From: an uncultured Arachnia sp.
GTDB taxonomy: Bacteria; Actinomycetota; Actinomycetes; Propionibacteriales; Propionibacteriaceae
DNA length: 64,000 bases
Assembly (NCBI GenBank): GCA_947499145.1
Contig: CANMNB010000002.1
Span: 1-64,000 of the forward strand
Direction of reading: 5' to 3'
In this document: positions 24,005 through 32,546 of the stretch, one piece after another
Layout: every line of letters starts with the position of its first letter
How positions within the stretch are numbered: position 1 is the stretch's first letter
Notes under the pieces: generated by a model
The model's input: only the letters and a program-made list of their open reading frames with translations
Databases searched by the model: none
What the model was told of the DNA's origin: nothing
Made by a program: the position numbers and the translations under genes

Positions 24005-25084
24005 TCAGCGCTCTGACAACCCAGTGGCCGACCGCGGCGGCGCGGTCGATTCACGCACGAGCAGTTCACACGGCAAAGCGCGGCGTCGATCCTCGACCTC
24101 CTCGCCGGCCGCGGCCGCCAGGGCCATGGCGACGGCCTCGTCTCCCATGCGTGCGTGTGGGAGCGCGATCGTCGTCAGCGGGGGAACCGTGCACTCGGCC
24201 ATCTGTTCCTGGTCGTCGAAGCCGATGATGGACAGGTCCTCGGGGACCGCCAGTCCCAGCCTCGCAGCCGCCAGCAGCGCCCCCACAGCGGCCCGGTCGG
24301 TGACGGCGAACAGCGCCGTTGGGCGTTCGCCACCGGGACGATCGAGGACCTCCATCGCGGCGCGGTAGCCGTCATCGATCTCCCACCCCTTCTCGACCAC
24401 CTCGACGGCCACACCCCGGCGCCCGGCAGCCGCCACGAAAGCATCCCGCCGGATGGGGCCAGAGACGTTCCCCTGGTCCTCACGTGGTCCGAGTGGGTCC
24501 CAATGACCGCTCAGCATCGCCAGCCTCGTGTGACCGAGGTCCGCGAGGTGGTCGAGGGCCCGGGTGGCCCCGTTCGCGTCGTCGGGGTAGACGCTGAGCT
24601 CGTCCGGCCGCTTGGTCGTGCAGTTCACCAGCACGACGGGCAACTGCGTGACGGGTGCTCGGGTGAGGATCCGGAAGCCCATGCTCGCGTAGAGCAGCGC
24701 GTCCACCTGGCGCCGCTCGAGTTCGCGGATCGCCGCCGCCTCACGGTCGTCATGGGAGTGCAGGTCCAGGACGAGCATGATGTGTCCGTTGCGATCAGCC
24801 CGCTCGGTTGCGGCAGCCAAGATGCGGCCGCCGAACGGCGAGGACGCGACGGCGTCGGTGACGAGGCCCAGCGAGTGGGTCGTGCGGCTGCGCAGGGAGC
24901 GCGCGACGTGGTGCGGCTCATACCCGAGGCGCTCGGCCGTCTCGAGGATCCGCTTCTTGGTCTCTGGCGAGATGTTGCCGCCGTCGCGACCGTTGAGAGC
25001 GAAGCTCACCGCCGTCGGGGAGACGCCGGCCGCGGCAGCCACATCAGCGGCGCGGACTCGCCGTCGGGGCTGGCTCGCGTTCAT
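24005..25084 (-). CDS. LacI-family transcriptional regulator
   Basis: 359 residues from ATG 25084. The helix-turn-helix (about 9-55) reads VRAADVAAAAGVSPTAVSFALNGR and the hinge contains YEPHHVARSLRS. The periplasmic-binding-like sensor follows, with LSIIGFDDQEQMAECTVPPLTTI near the end. It faces the ABC operon in the same direction and probably represses it through the two operators in the 23.8-23.95 kb gap. TATGGT lies 6 nt before the ATG without a binding site (leaderless). The frame is open upstream to 25171 only because it reads through a palindromic repeat. Confidence 0.92.
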   Translation of the reverse strand: MNASQPRRRVRAADVAAAAGVSPTAVSFALNGRDGGNISPETKKRILETAERLGYEPHHVARSLRSRTTHSLGLVTDAVASSPFGGRILAAATERADRNGHIMLVLDLHSHDDREAAAIRELERRQVDALLYASMGFRILTRAPVTQLPVVLVNCTTKRPDELSVYPDDANGATRALDHLADLGHTRLAMLSGHWDPLGPREDQGNVSGPIRRDAFVAAAGRRGVAVEVVEKGWEIDDGYRAAMEVLDRPGGERPTALFAVTDRAAVGALLAAARLGLAVPEDLSIIGFDDQEQMAECTVPPLTTIALPHARMGDEAVAMALAAAAGEEVEDRRRALPCELLVRESTAPPRSATGLSER

Positions 25085-25127
25085 GCCACCACCATAGTGC
25101 GCACGGCGAAGCCCCCGGTTGGGACGC

Positions 25128-25175
25128 TTGAGTGGGAGAAGTGGTGGCGAGCACGAGACCAGGCCTCCCACTCAG
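25128..25175. repeat. Intergenic palindromic repeat, copy 5
   Basis: Perfect 10-bp arms TGAGTGGGAG (25129-25138) and CTCCCACTCA (25165-25174), inner TGGT/ACCA, core GGCGAGCACGAG. It lies between two genes on the same strand, 3' of the YcaQ-like gene and upstream of lacI. Confidence 0.85.
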
Positions 25176-25195
25176 TACCGAGACGGGCGTGCGGC

Positions 25196-26404
25196 TCACG
25201 CGGACAGAGTCGCGGCCAGCTCCCCGGACCACGTGCCGTTGGGTGCCACGACGACGTCGTCCAGCCCCTGCCATAGTGCCGCCTCGCGCAGCAGCGGCGC
25301 CACCCGTCGCGCGAGTTCCACGCCCCGACCGTCCTGCTCCGGCTCGAGGTGGGCGTGCTGAACACGCAGGATCCCGGCCTGACGGTCGCTCTTGAGATCC
25401 ACCCGCCCGACGATGGCGTCGTCCACCAGCACGGGCATCACGTAGTAGCCATGCTGGCGTTGCTCGGCCGGAGTGTAGATGGAGATGCGGTAGTGGAAGT
25501 CGAAGAGTCGCTCGGCGCGTGGGCGGTACCAGACCAGTGGATCGAAAGGGCTCAACAGTGCGGCCGCCCGCACCGTCCTCGGAACTCGCTGGCCGGCGGG
25601 CATCCAGGCCGGGCGCGACCACCCGTCGACCTCCACCGGCTCCACATCGCCAGCCGCTTCGAGGGCTTCCACGGCATGCGTCGCCTCGGCACGCTTGAGG
25701 CGCGGGTAGTCGGCCAAGTCGTCCAGGGAGGCGACGCCGTACGCAACCGCCGCACGGCGCACCAGTTCCCGAACGGCCTCCTCCTTGGGCAGCTCGCTGC
25801 GGGCAGCGTCGGGCAGCACCTGACTGGCGTCGGCCAGGACCCGTTCGAAACGCTGGCGGCCCACGACGACGAGGTCACCGCGCCTGAAGAGGTAGGTCGC
25901 GGCCCAGTGGACGTCGTTCTTGTTCCACCAGCCGCCACCCTGCGACACGTTCTCCGGGTGCTCGAGGTCGCGCACGCGCAGCGGGCCGTTCGACGCAACC
26001 TCGTCGCGGACCTCGTTGATGAGGCGACGGTGTTCGCTCGCCCAGCGCTCGAATCCGGGTCGCTCGGGCCTCGCCCGGTGCCAGGCCCACAGTGGCCAAT
26101 CGGCCACGGGGAGGATGGTCGCCTCGTGCGCCATGTATTCCGTGTAACGACCCAGCCGCGGTCGGGCCACGTTGTGGTGGACGAGTGAGTCCAGGAGTGA
26201 GCGGTCGTAGGCACCGAGCCGGGACAGCAGCGGAATGTAGTGGCTGCGCTCGAAGACGTTGACGGTGTCGATCTGCAGCACTCCGAGCCGGGCGATCACG
26301 CGACCGAGCGCGGCAGCCCTGACGCGCGCCGGGCGGGGCCAAGCAAGCCCCTGGGCGGAGATCGCCACTCGGCGAGCGGCGGGAAGGGACAGTCGGCGCG
26401 TCAC
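25196..26404 (-). CDS. YcaQ/AlkZ-family DNA glycosylase (winged-helix, crosslink repair)
   Basis: 402 residues from GTG 26404, with TATCCT 6 nt upstream (leaderless). The family motif is LQIDTVNVFERSHY (QxD type), followed by YTEYMAHEATILPV and later SPFDPLVWYRPRAERLFDFHYRISIYTPA and RVDLKSDRQAG, all conserved in the family (Pfam HTH_42). Known for the family: E. coli YcaQ and Streptomyces AlkZ remove alkylated or crosslinked bases. The gene is monocistronic. It was formerly annotated as a winged-helix protein of unknown function, and I am confident of the family but not of the lesion. Confidence 0.88.
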   Translation of the reverse strand: MTRRLSLPAARRVAISAQGLAWPRPARVRAAALGRVIARLGVLQIDTVNVFERSHYIPLLSRLGAYDRSLLDSLVHHNVARPRLGRYTEYMAHEATILPVADWPLWAWHRARPERPGFERWASEHRRLINEVRDEVASNGPLRVRDLEHPENVSQGGGWWNKNDVHWAATYLFRRGDLVVVGRQRFERVLADASQVLPDAARSELPKEEAVRELVRRAAVAYGVASLDDLADYPRLKRAEATHAVEALEAAGDVEPVEVDGWSRPAWMPAGQRVPRTVRAAALLSPFDPLVWYRPRAERLFDFHYRISIYTPAEQRQHGYYVMPVLVDDAIVGRVDLKSDRQAGILRVQHAHLEPEQDGRGVELARRVAPLLREAALWQGLDDVVVAPNGTWSGELAATLSA

Positions 26405-26436
26405 TCGCTCAGGATAGGGATCAGCGCGAGCAGCAC

Positions 26437-26473
26437 TTGACGAGACCTATCGCTTTTCGATATGTTTCTATCG
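26437..26473 (+). promoter_or_regulatory. DUF2975 gene promoter with three alternating TATCG sites
   Basis: TTGACG (26437-26442), 18 bp, TATGTT (26461-26466). TATCG at 26448-26452, its complement CGATA at 26458-26462 and TATCG at 26469-26473 lie across the spacer, the -10 box and the start site, forming two overlapping inverted repeats. The layout suggests binding of a dimeric regulator. Confidence 0.6.
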
Positions 26474-26494
26474 TTAGTCGAGAGGAGGCCCGGG

Positions 26495-27001
26495 ATGGGT
26501 CGCATCACCACCACCGTCCTCAAGGTCGTCATCGCCATCGCGCTGGCCGGCTCCGTCTTGGTCCAGGCGGTCCTCATGCCGCTCCTCTGGCTGGACCTCG
26601 ACGGGGCACCCACTTGGTTCCGCGTCTCGCTCGTCACGATCTTCGTGCTCGGCATCGCCACCCTCCAAGTCACAGCCATCTGCATCTGGCGACTCCTGAC
26701 CATGGTTCGCCGCGGCACCGTGTTCTCACACGCCGCCTTCCGCTGGGTCGACATCATCATCGGGGCCATCCTGTCCGCCTCCGCCCTGACGTTCGCCCTG
26801 GCTGTGGTGGGGGCCGTCCTCAACCGCACCCAGCCCGGCGACGCGATCGCACCTGGGATGGTGGGCCTGATCTGCGGCGCGGCACTGGTCATCGCCGGCG
26901 TTGCACTGCTCGTGGTGGTGCTGCGTCTCCTCCTCCAGCGCGCGGTCGAGCTGGACTCGGAGACCCGTCACCTGAGGTCGGAGCTCGACGACGTCATCTG
27001 A
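26495..27001 (+). CDS. DUF2975 membrane protein
   Basis: 168 residues from ATG 26495, which has AGAGGAGG upstream (an in-frame ATG at 26462 overlaps the promoter). Four transmembrane helices at about 5-30, 45-70, 85-110 and 125-150, with RRGTVFSHAAFRWVD between helices two and three and the charged end SETRHLRSELDDVI, both typical of DUF2975. In most genomes this family is immediately followed by a small Xre-type regulator gene that it is thought to work with; here none follows. Function unknown. Confidence 0.85.
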   Translation: MGRITTTVLKVVIAIALAGSVLVQAVLMPLLWLDLDGAPTWFRVSLVTIFVLGIATLQVTAICIWRLLTMVRRGTVFSHAAFRWVDIIIGAILSASALTFALAVVGAVLNRTQPGDAIAPGMVGLICGAALVIAGVALLVVVLRLLLQRAVELDSETRHLRSELDDVI

Positions 27002-27033
27002 TCCGCGACACCGTCGTGAGCCACAATTCCGGC

Positions 27034-27615
27034 ATGAGCGATGCCACCACTGCCCCGACCGGCGAGCGGGCCCTCGTCGTCATCGACATGCAGCACAGCT
27101 ACTTCGAACTCCCCGGACTGGCGGAGCAGAAGGACGCGGTCACCCCGCCCGTCAATGAGCTGATCCGCGCCGCCCATGGGGCAGGGCGACTCGTGATCCT
27201 GGTGCGCACCGAGCACGCCCGCGACAAGTCCACGTGGACGCTCAACATGCTCGCCGACGACCAGGGCTTCGCCTTCCCGGGCACGGAGCAGGCGGCGTTC
27301 CTCGACGAACTCGTCACCGGCAACCATGTCGAGGTCGTGAAGACCCGCGACAGCGCGTTCTTCGGCACGGACCTGGCCGAACAGCTGCGGCAGCGCGACG
27401 TGACCCACATCCTGCTCTGCGGAGTGTCCACGCACAGCTGCGTCTTCCAGACGGCCACGGACGGGTTCGCCCACGACGTCCACGTCGCCGTGGCGGTGGA
27501 CGCGGTCACCTCCGAGAACCCCGACCTCTCGCGTGCCATGCTCCAGTTCCTGCACGAGGAGATGCGCCAGCCCCTGCTGTCGCAGGTCGACAGCCTGGCC
27601 TTCCTCGAACGCTGA
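27034..27615 (+). CDS. Isochorismatase-family cysteine hydrolase
   Basis: 193 residues from ATG 27034. The catalytic triad of the family is visible: Asp18 (VVIDMQHSYF), Lys103 (VVKTRDSAFF) and Cys136 (VSTHSCVFQTA). These enzymes include nicotinamidases, N-carbamoyl amidases and isochorismatases; the context does not discriminate. CACAAT at 27022-27027, 6 nt before the ATG, could be a -10 box for a leaderless message; cotranscription with the DUF2975 gene (32 bp upstream) is also possible. It converges on the ZIP gene, 4 bp away. Confidence 0.9.
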   Translation: MSDATTAPTGERALVVIDMQHSYFELPGLAEQKDAVTPPVNELIRAAHGAGRLVILVRTEHARDKSTWTLNMLADDQGFAFPGTEQAAFLDELVTGNHVEVVKTRDSAFFGTDLAEQLRQRDVTHILLCGVSTHSCVFQTATDGFAHDVHVAVAVDAVTSENPDLSRAMLQFLHEEMRQPLLSQVDSLAFLER

Positions 27616-27619
27616 CCCC

Positions 27620-28426
27620 TCAGGCGGCGGCGAAGAGCACCAGGCTGGCCGCCACCGTCGCCATGCCCGCGAGCATGCCGTAGATGGTCTGGTGCTTGTC
27701 CGTCTGGTAGCGCCACGAAGCCTGCAGCATCTCGTCGAGCGCCAGGAACACCATCATCCCCGCGACCACTCCATAGAACATCCCCAGCACCGACTCCGGT
27801 ACCACCCAGCTGACCAACGCGGCCGCGACGAGCGCCCCCACGGGCTCCATGAGTCCTGAAACCGTGGCCCACCACAGCGCCGTCCGTCGGGAGCCGGTTG
27901 CCGCGTACACGGGCGCGGCCACGGCGATGCCCTCCGGCACGTTGTGGATGGCGACCGCCACCGCCAGCGCGACGCCGACCGCGGGCTCGTGGTAGGTGGT
28001 GAAGAACGTGGCCATGCCCTCGGGGAAGTTGTGCAGCCCAAGCACCAGGCCGACGAGCAGTCCGCTGCGGAGCAGCCGCGTGTTGCGGGCGGCGTCGCCG
28101 GCATGCAGGGCCGCCTCTCGGCCCTCGATCTCGCTCGGGTTCATCGAGGTCGGCAGAGCACGGTCGATGATGAGCACCAGGGCGATACCGACGAAGAAGG
28201 CGGCGAAGACGAGTGCCTCGGCCACGGCGAGGGAGTAGGTCTCGGCCATCCATTCGATCCCCAGGGGCAGGACCTGCATGAAGGAGATCAGCAGCATGGC
28301 CCCCGCCGCGAAGGCCAGGGCCACTGCCAGGAACTCACGGCCGAGCTCGCGTCGCTGGACCACGAGCACGCCGCCGATCGAGGTGGCGAGACCCGCCAGC
28401 AGGGAGACCGACAGCGCGAGGAGCAT
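27620..28426 (-). CDS. ZIP-family divalent metal transporter
   Basis: 268 residues from ATG 28426, about eight transmembrane helices. Helices four and five carry LGLHNFPEGMATF and AIHNVPEGIAVA, the paired HN(F/V)PEG motifs that bind the metal in ZupT/ZIP proteins. A polar loop (residues 105-130) precedes them. It imports Zn or related divalent ions into the cytoplasm. The gene follows the membrane protein gene by 7 bp on the same strand and may be the last gene of the MoxR operon. The open frame extends to 28492 within the neighbour, which is rejected. Confidence 0.9.
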   Translation of the reverse strand: MLLALSVSLLAGLATSIGGVLVVQRRELGREFLAVALAFAAGAMLLISFMQVLPLGIEWMAETYSLAVAEALVFAAFFVGIALVLIIDRALPTSMNPSEIEGREAALHAGDAARNTRLLRSGLLVGLVLGLHNFPEGMATFFTTYHEPAVGVALAVAVAIHNVPEGIAVAAPVYAATGSRRTALWWATVSGLMEPVGALVAAALVSWVVPESVLGMFYGVVAGMMVFLALDEMLQASWRYQTDKHQTIYGMLAGMATVAASLVLFAAA

Positions 28427-28433
28427 GGTGCGC

Positions 28434-28997
28434 TCAGCGTATCCGTCGCAGCCCGTGGACCACGGCGACGACGACGGCGGCGAGCGCGACAATCCCGGCG
28501 ATGAGCCACCAGGGACCGCGGCCCACCACGTCCGCCGGCATCCACAACACCCCCAGCACCAGGAGGGCAGCGCCCAGGCTGGCGCCGAGATACAGCGCCT
28601 CGGAGCGGGCCATCAGGAGGGCTGCCTGCCGCCGCATCGCCGACCAGGACGGTGCCGCTGCAGCGTGTGCGCTGGTGATGTGGAAGGAGGCGACGAGAAG
28701 CGAGACGACGAGCAGCTGCCACGCAGCCGCGTCCCCGGCTCCACCGAGCCACCACAGGGCCAGGACGACCACCAGCAGCAGGGGCGCGAGCGAGCCAGGC
28801 CGCACCATCGACCACAGCGCCAGGACTCCCGCGCTGGCGACCAGCGGCGGGGCTGCGAGCGTCGGGAACCACCACCAGCTCAGCAGAGTGGCGACCACGG
28901 CGCTGACCAGCACGAGTCCGCGCAGCACCCACTGCTCCGCACTGGTGATCTGGATGCCGTAGATCCAGCCGGCGACCAGCTCCGCGACATCCCTCAT
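28434..28997 (-). CDS. Membrane protein of the moxR operon
   Basis: 187 residues from ATG 28997, overlapping the stop of the DUF58 gene (ATGA). Five or six transmembrane helices with many Trp residues (LLSWWWFPTL, VLALWWLGG) and a basic end GLRRIR. No family is recognised. Its place directly after DUF58 fits the small membrane proteins often found in MoxR operons. The frame is open to 29150 but that part overlaps the DUF58 coding region. Confidence 0.7.
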   Translation of the reverse strand: MRDVAELVAGWIYGIQITSAEQWVLRGLVLVSAVVATLLSWWWFPTLAAPPLVASAGVLALWSMVRPGSLAPLLLVVVLALWWLGGAGDAAAWQLLVVSLLVASFHITSAHAAAAPSWSAMRRQAALLMARSEALYLGASLGAALLVLGVLWMPADVVGRGPWWLIAGIVALAAVVVAVVHGLRRIR

Positions 28998-30277
28998 CGA
29001 CCCATCACCGCCCTCGGCGCTGAACGCGCCGCCTCCATGGACAGCAGCACGCTGGCAAGGCTGCTCGTCCCCCGCCACGGCGTGACCGGTATCCCGATGC
29101 CACGCAGCCGCTCGATGGCGATGTCCCGCTCCATTCGACGCAGCATCCACGCCTCACCGAGGAAGGTCTCCTTGCGGAAGGCTGCGATGTCCTCGAACCG
29201 TCCGATGCCTTCGGGGAGCGTGTCGACGCCGATGACCTCGGCCCCCAGCCGACGCAGTCGCACCAGTTCGTCCTGCGATTCCCGCTCCAGCAGCGGCGAG
29301 CAGAAGAAGACGAGCATTCCGCTGGCGATGTTGCCGACGGGACGCAGCCGGTCCCAGTCGGGCACGCTCCGGTTGGCCCGGGAGAGCACGTTGAGCACGA
29401 TGCGCGCCTGCCGCGGGCCGGTCCCAGCCCGGATGGGTCCGATGCGCCTGCCCAGGTCGTGCACGGCGACCCTGTCCCCGAAGCCCACGTAGTGCCGGGA
29501 GATTGCGGCGATCGCCCGGACGGTGGAGTCGAGGCTGGTGGGAGCGTCGGGGTCTGCGGGTGCGACGTCCAGGAGGGTGTCGGCGACGATGAGCACGTCC
29601 GTGTCACGCTCGGTCAGTGTCGAGTTGACGTGCACCGATCCGAGCCGGGACGTGACCCGCCAGTTGATCCTGCGCAGCCGGTCCCCGGGGCGGAACTCGC
29701 GGACGTCGGCCAGGTCGCTGCCGTCGCCGCGGTGTCGGGAGCGATGCATCCCCACGATGCCGATGGGGTGGGCGACGCCGCTGCCACCCTCGAGAGTGGA
29801 CGACGCAGGGCGCACGGTGACCGTCACCGTCCCCGTCTCGCCGGTGGCGAGCCAACTGGCGGACGGGTCGAGCAGCGCGACGGTCGCGGGTCCGACGTCG
29901 TAGCGGCCCCAGCGCTCGGGCTCGGCGGTGATCCGTGCGCCCTCCAGCCCGGGTGAGTCGAGCACGGTGCCTGAATCGGGGTCCAGGGTCGCTCCATTGG
30001 TGATGGGCCACTGCGCTGCCAGCAGCGCCCGCGACCACGGGTGACGGGCACGCATCGTCACCGCGACGGACTCACCCTCCGGGATCACGACGGCGCGGGG
30101 AGTCACCCTCACGTCGAGCGCTCCCTCGCGCCGGTTCCACCAGCCCCACGCCAGGTGCAGGACGAACGGCGCCATGAGCACGACGAGGTCGCCTCGCTCC
30201 GCGACGATGGCGAGCACGCCCAACGCTGCGGTGACCACGAGGGACCGCAGCAGCGCGGGGGTGTGCGTGAACTTCAT
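28994..30277 (-). CDS. DUF58 (VWA-like) membrane protein
   Basis: 427 residues. The ATG at 30277 shares one base with the MoxR stop (TGATG). Two N-terminal transmembrane helices (about 10-45), then a beta-rich region and the DUF58 signature EFRPGDRLRRINWRVTSRLG, followed by a von Willebrand-A-like domain with DVLIVADTLLD. In characterised systems MoxR AAA+ ATPases act with VWA/DUF58 proteins to assemble or activate partner complexes; the target here is unknown. The open frame to 30688 is antisense-free but overlaps moxR and is rejected. Confidence 0.9.
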   Translation of the reverse strand: MKFTHTPALLRSLVVTAALGVLAIVAERGDLVVLMAPFVLHLAWGWWNRREGALDVRVTPRAVVIPEGESVAVTMRARHPWSRALLAAQWPITNGATLDPDSGTVLDSPGLEGARITAEPERWGRYDVGPATVALLDPSASWLATGETGTVTVTVRPASSTLEGGSGVAHPIGIVGMHRSRHRGDGSDLADVREFRPGDRLRRINWRVTSRLGSVHVNSTLTERDTDVLIVADTLLDVAPADPDAPTSLDSTVRAIAAISRHYVGFGDRVAVHDLGRRIGPIRAGTGPRQARIVLNVLSRANRSVPDWDRLRPVGNIASGMLVFFCSPLLERESQDELVRLRRLGAEVIGVDTLPEGIGRFEDIAAFRKETFLGEAWMLRRMERDIAIERLRGIGIPVTPWRGTSSLASVLLSMEAARSAPRAVMGR

Positions 30278-31248
30278 CACACCTGCTCGGCGTCGGGAAC
30301 GGGGACCTGGTCGAGAACGGCCCGGACGATGGACTCGGGGGCCACGTTGTTGAGCCACAGTTCGGGCCGGATCACGATCCTGTGGCTGAGCGCCGGGATG
30401 GCGAGGCGCTTGACGTCCTCGGGGATCACGAAGTCGCGGCCTTCGATGACGGCGAGCGCCCGGGAGCACAGCAGCAGCGCCAGGGAACCGCGGGGGGACG
30501 CCCCGACCAGTGTGTCCTGGTGCTCCCGCGTCGCGCGGACGAGGTCGATGGCGTAGCGACCGACGGATTCCGCCACGTGGATGTTCTCGACGCAGTCCTG
30601 CACGGCCATCAGCCCGGCCGGGTCGAGGACAGGCTCGAGGACGATCTCCTCGCGACGGCGCTCCATGCGACGGGTGAGGACGTCCCACTCCTCGTCGAGC
30701 GTGGGATAGCCGAATCCGAGGCGCAGCAGGAAGCGGTCGAGTTGCGCCTCCGGCAGCGGGTAAGTGCCCTCGTGCTCGATGGGGTTCGCCGTCGCCAGCA
30801 CGTGGAACGGGCGCGGCAGGCGAAAAGTGTGGCCCTCGACGGTGACCTGCCGCTCCTGCATGGCCTCCAGCAGGGCGGACTGGGTCTTCGGCGGGGTGCG
30901 GTTGATCTCGTCGGCCAGCAACAGCCCCGTGAAGATGGGGCCCTCTCGGAAGCTGAACTCGCCCTTGTTCTGGTCGAAGATGTAGGAGCCGGTGAGGTCC
31001 GCGGGCAACAGGTCCGGGGTGAACTGGGCGCGCGTGAACTCCAGCCCCAGCGCCTGGGCGAGGGACCGGGCAGCCAGCGTCTTGCCCAGTCCGGGCATGT
31101 CCTCCAACAGCACGTGGCCCCCTGCGAGCACTCCGGCCAGCACCAGCGTCATCTCACCGCGCTTGCCCACCAGGGCGGTGTCGACGGCGTCGAGCACCTG
31201 GTGCACGAGCGTGGTGGCCTCGGTCTGGGTGAGCGGTGAGGTGCTCAT
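30277..31248 (-). CDS. MoxR-family AAA+ ATPase
   Basis: 323 residues. Walker A is LLEDMPGLGKT, Walker B is GLLLADEINR, sensor 1 is HVLATANPIEHEGTYPLPEAQLDRF, and the helical lid domain follows. These are hallmark MoxR sequences. The ATG at 31248 overlaps the upstream gene (ATGA) and the stop overlaps the DUF58 start, so the protein is made stoichiometrically with its partners. It probably acts as a chaperone-like ATPase at the membrane. Confidence 0.95.
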   Translation of the reverse strand: MSTSPLTQTEATTLVHQVLDAVDTALVGKRGEMTLVLAGVLAGGHVLLEDMPGLGKTLAARSLAQALGLEFTRAQFTPDLLPADLTGSYIFDQNKGEFSFREGPIFTGLLLADEINRTPPKTQSALLEAMQERQVTVEGHTFRLPRPFHVLATANPIEHEGTYPLPEAQLDRFLLRLGFGYPTLDEEWDVLTRRMERRREEIVLEPVLDPAGLMAVQDCVENIHVAESVGRYAIDLVRATREHQDTLVGASPRGSLALLLCSRALAVIEGRDFVIPEDVKRLAIPALSHRIVIRPELWLNNVAPESIVRAVLDQVPVPDAEQV

Positions 31249-31757
31249 AGGGAATCGATCTCCTTGAGGTGGGCGTGCAGGGTCTTGCGGTTCAGGACCT
31301 GGGGGCGTTCGGCCTGGGCACTGCGCAGGTAGGCCAGGAGCTTCGGGGAGAGGATCCCGTCGGCCTGGCCGAGCGGGTCCTCGGCGGTCACCCGCCCGGA
31401 GACGACGAGGCGTCGGGCGGTGAGCTCAGCGAGATAGCGCGCAAGGGTGGTGGCGTCAAAGGCCTGCCCGGGCTGGGAGTGGGACAGCACGGACGCCAAA
31501 CGGCGGGTGCGGACGTCGGCATGGAACCGCGGGGAGCGCGTGCGCCACATCGGTTGCTCCCACTGCGGGGCCGTCCGGGGGCCCTCGAGGTAGGTGACAA
31601 CCCACGTGGCGACGGCCACGGCCACGGCGGTGAGGACGGTGATGGTGGGATCGACGCGCAGGCCCGCGACGCCGTCGAGAAGGACGACGAGCGCGGCGAC
31701 GCCCAGTCCGATGGCGACTCGCAACGCCAGGGTGCCCATCGCGGTCCTACGACTCAT
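31245..31757 (-). CDS. Hypothetical membrane protein of the moxR operon
   Basis: 170 residues. Two N-terminal transmembrane helices (about 8-30 and 38-58) followed by a cytoplasmic, Arg-rich helical region (RFHADVRTRRLASVLSHSQPGQ) and a C-terminal KTLHAHLKEIDSL. No enzyme motif is visible. Start and stop overlap both neighbours. Similar short proteins often lie between DUF4129 and MoxR genes in actinobacteria; function unknown. Confidence 0.75.
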   Translation of the reverse strand: MSRRTAMGTLALRVAIGLGVAALVVLLDGVAGLRVDPTITVLTAVAVAVATWVVTYLEGPRTAPQWEQPMWRTRSPRFHADVRTRRLASVLSHSQPGQAFDATTLARYLAELTARRLVVSGRVTAEDPLGQADGILSPKLLAYLRSAQAERPQVLNRKTLHAHLKEIDSL

Positions 31758-32478
31758 CGGGCACCTCCCTCCGCAGTTGGGAGCTGAGGGCCTCGAGGCA
31801 GTCGATCGCCCGCTCGCGGTCGGCGTCGGTCAGCTGGTGGGTGGAGAACATCGCCTGCCGGTAGAGCTCCGCGAGGTCGGTCAGTGCCGCGGAGTCGACG
31901 ATCGCGTGTCCCAGCACCTCGACCGTGAACTCCTGCGACGTCTGCGTGGGGCGCCGGACGATGCCGGAGTCCGCCGCCACCTGCTCCAGACGGCGCCAGC
32001 ACTCGACCACCGCCCCCTCGACGGCGATCCCGCGACGCAGGGAGGCCACGGCATCGGCCACGACGTCGACCAGCTCCTCGTCGTCGATCTCAGGGATGTC
32101 GACGGCATTGCCGGTTGGCTCGGCCGCAACGCCGCGCTCCGGCCGGATGACAGCTCCGAACAGGCGGTACACGAACCAGCCGACGACCCCGACCAGCGAG
32201 GCGACGACGAGGGCACGGAACACGTCCCCGATCCAGTCCGGGAAGTCTAGGGGTTCCTGCTCGGGGAGCGGGAGCGCCGACTCGGACGCCGAGACAGCCG
32301 GCTCCGGCACTGGCAACGGCCCGGCGTCCGCACTGATCGTCGGCCGCGGGAGCACCTCCACGGGGACCGGCCGTGGGCTGCTGGCCCCCAACGCGACGAG
32401 CAGGAGCAGCCCCAGCGCGGCCACCACGACCCAGACGGTGGCCCGTCCGGGTCTCGACTGCTGTGTCGGCTCGCTCAC
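31747..32478 (-). CDS. DUF4129 domain membrane protein
   Basis: 243 residues from GTG 32478. One helix at about 15-33, an acidic Pro-rich external segment, a second helix at about 85-108, then the DUF4129 region VVECWRRLEQVAADSGIVRRPTQTSQEFTVEVL with LYRQAMFSTHQLTDADRERA. DUF4129 proteins occur next to MoxR/DUF58 and in some transglutaminase proteins. It is the first gene of the operon. A TAGACT -10-like box lies 8 nt before the start, so translation may be leaderless. Confidence 0.85.
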   Translation of the reverse strand: MSEPTQQSRPGRATVWVVVAALGLLLLVALGASSPRPVPVEVLPRPTISADAGPLPVPEPAVSASESALPLPEQEPLDFPDWIGDVFRALVVASLVGVVGWFVYRLFGAVIRPERGVAAEPTGNAVDIPEIDDEELVDVVADAVASLRRGIAVEGAVVECWRRLEQVAADSGIVRRPTQTSQEFTVEVLGHAIVDSAALTDLAELYRQAMFSTHQLTDADRERAIDCLEALSSQLRREVPDES

Positions 32479-32546
32479 AAGGGGCGAGTCTAGGGGGTGG
32501 GCACCGGGCCGAGGAGGCTGACCGCAGGGCTTCGTAGGATCGCTGC

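Noticed and set aside
24005-25171. N-terminal extension of the lacI gene beginning MGGLVSCSPPLLPLKR
   Set aside because: This peptide comes from reading through repeat copy 5; the same peptide type appears at other copies. The helix-turn-helix starts after ATG 25084.
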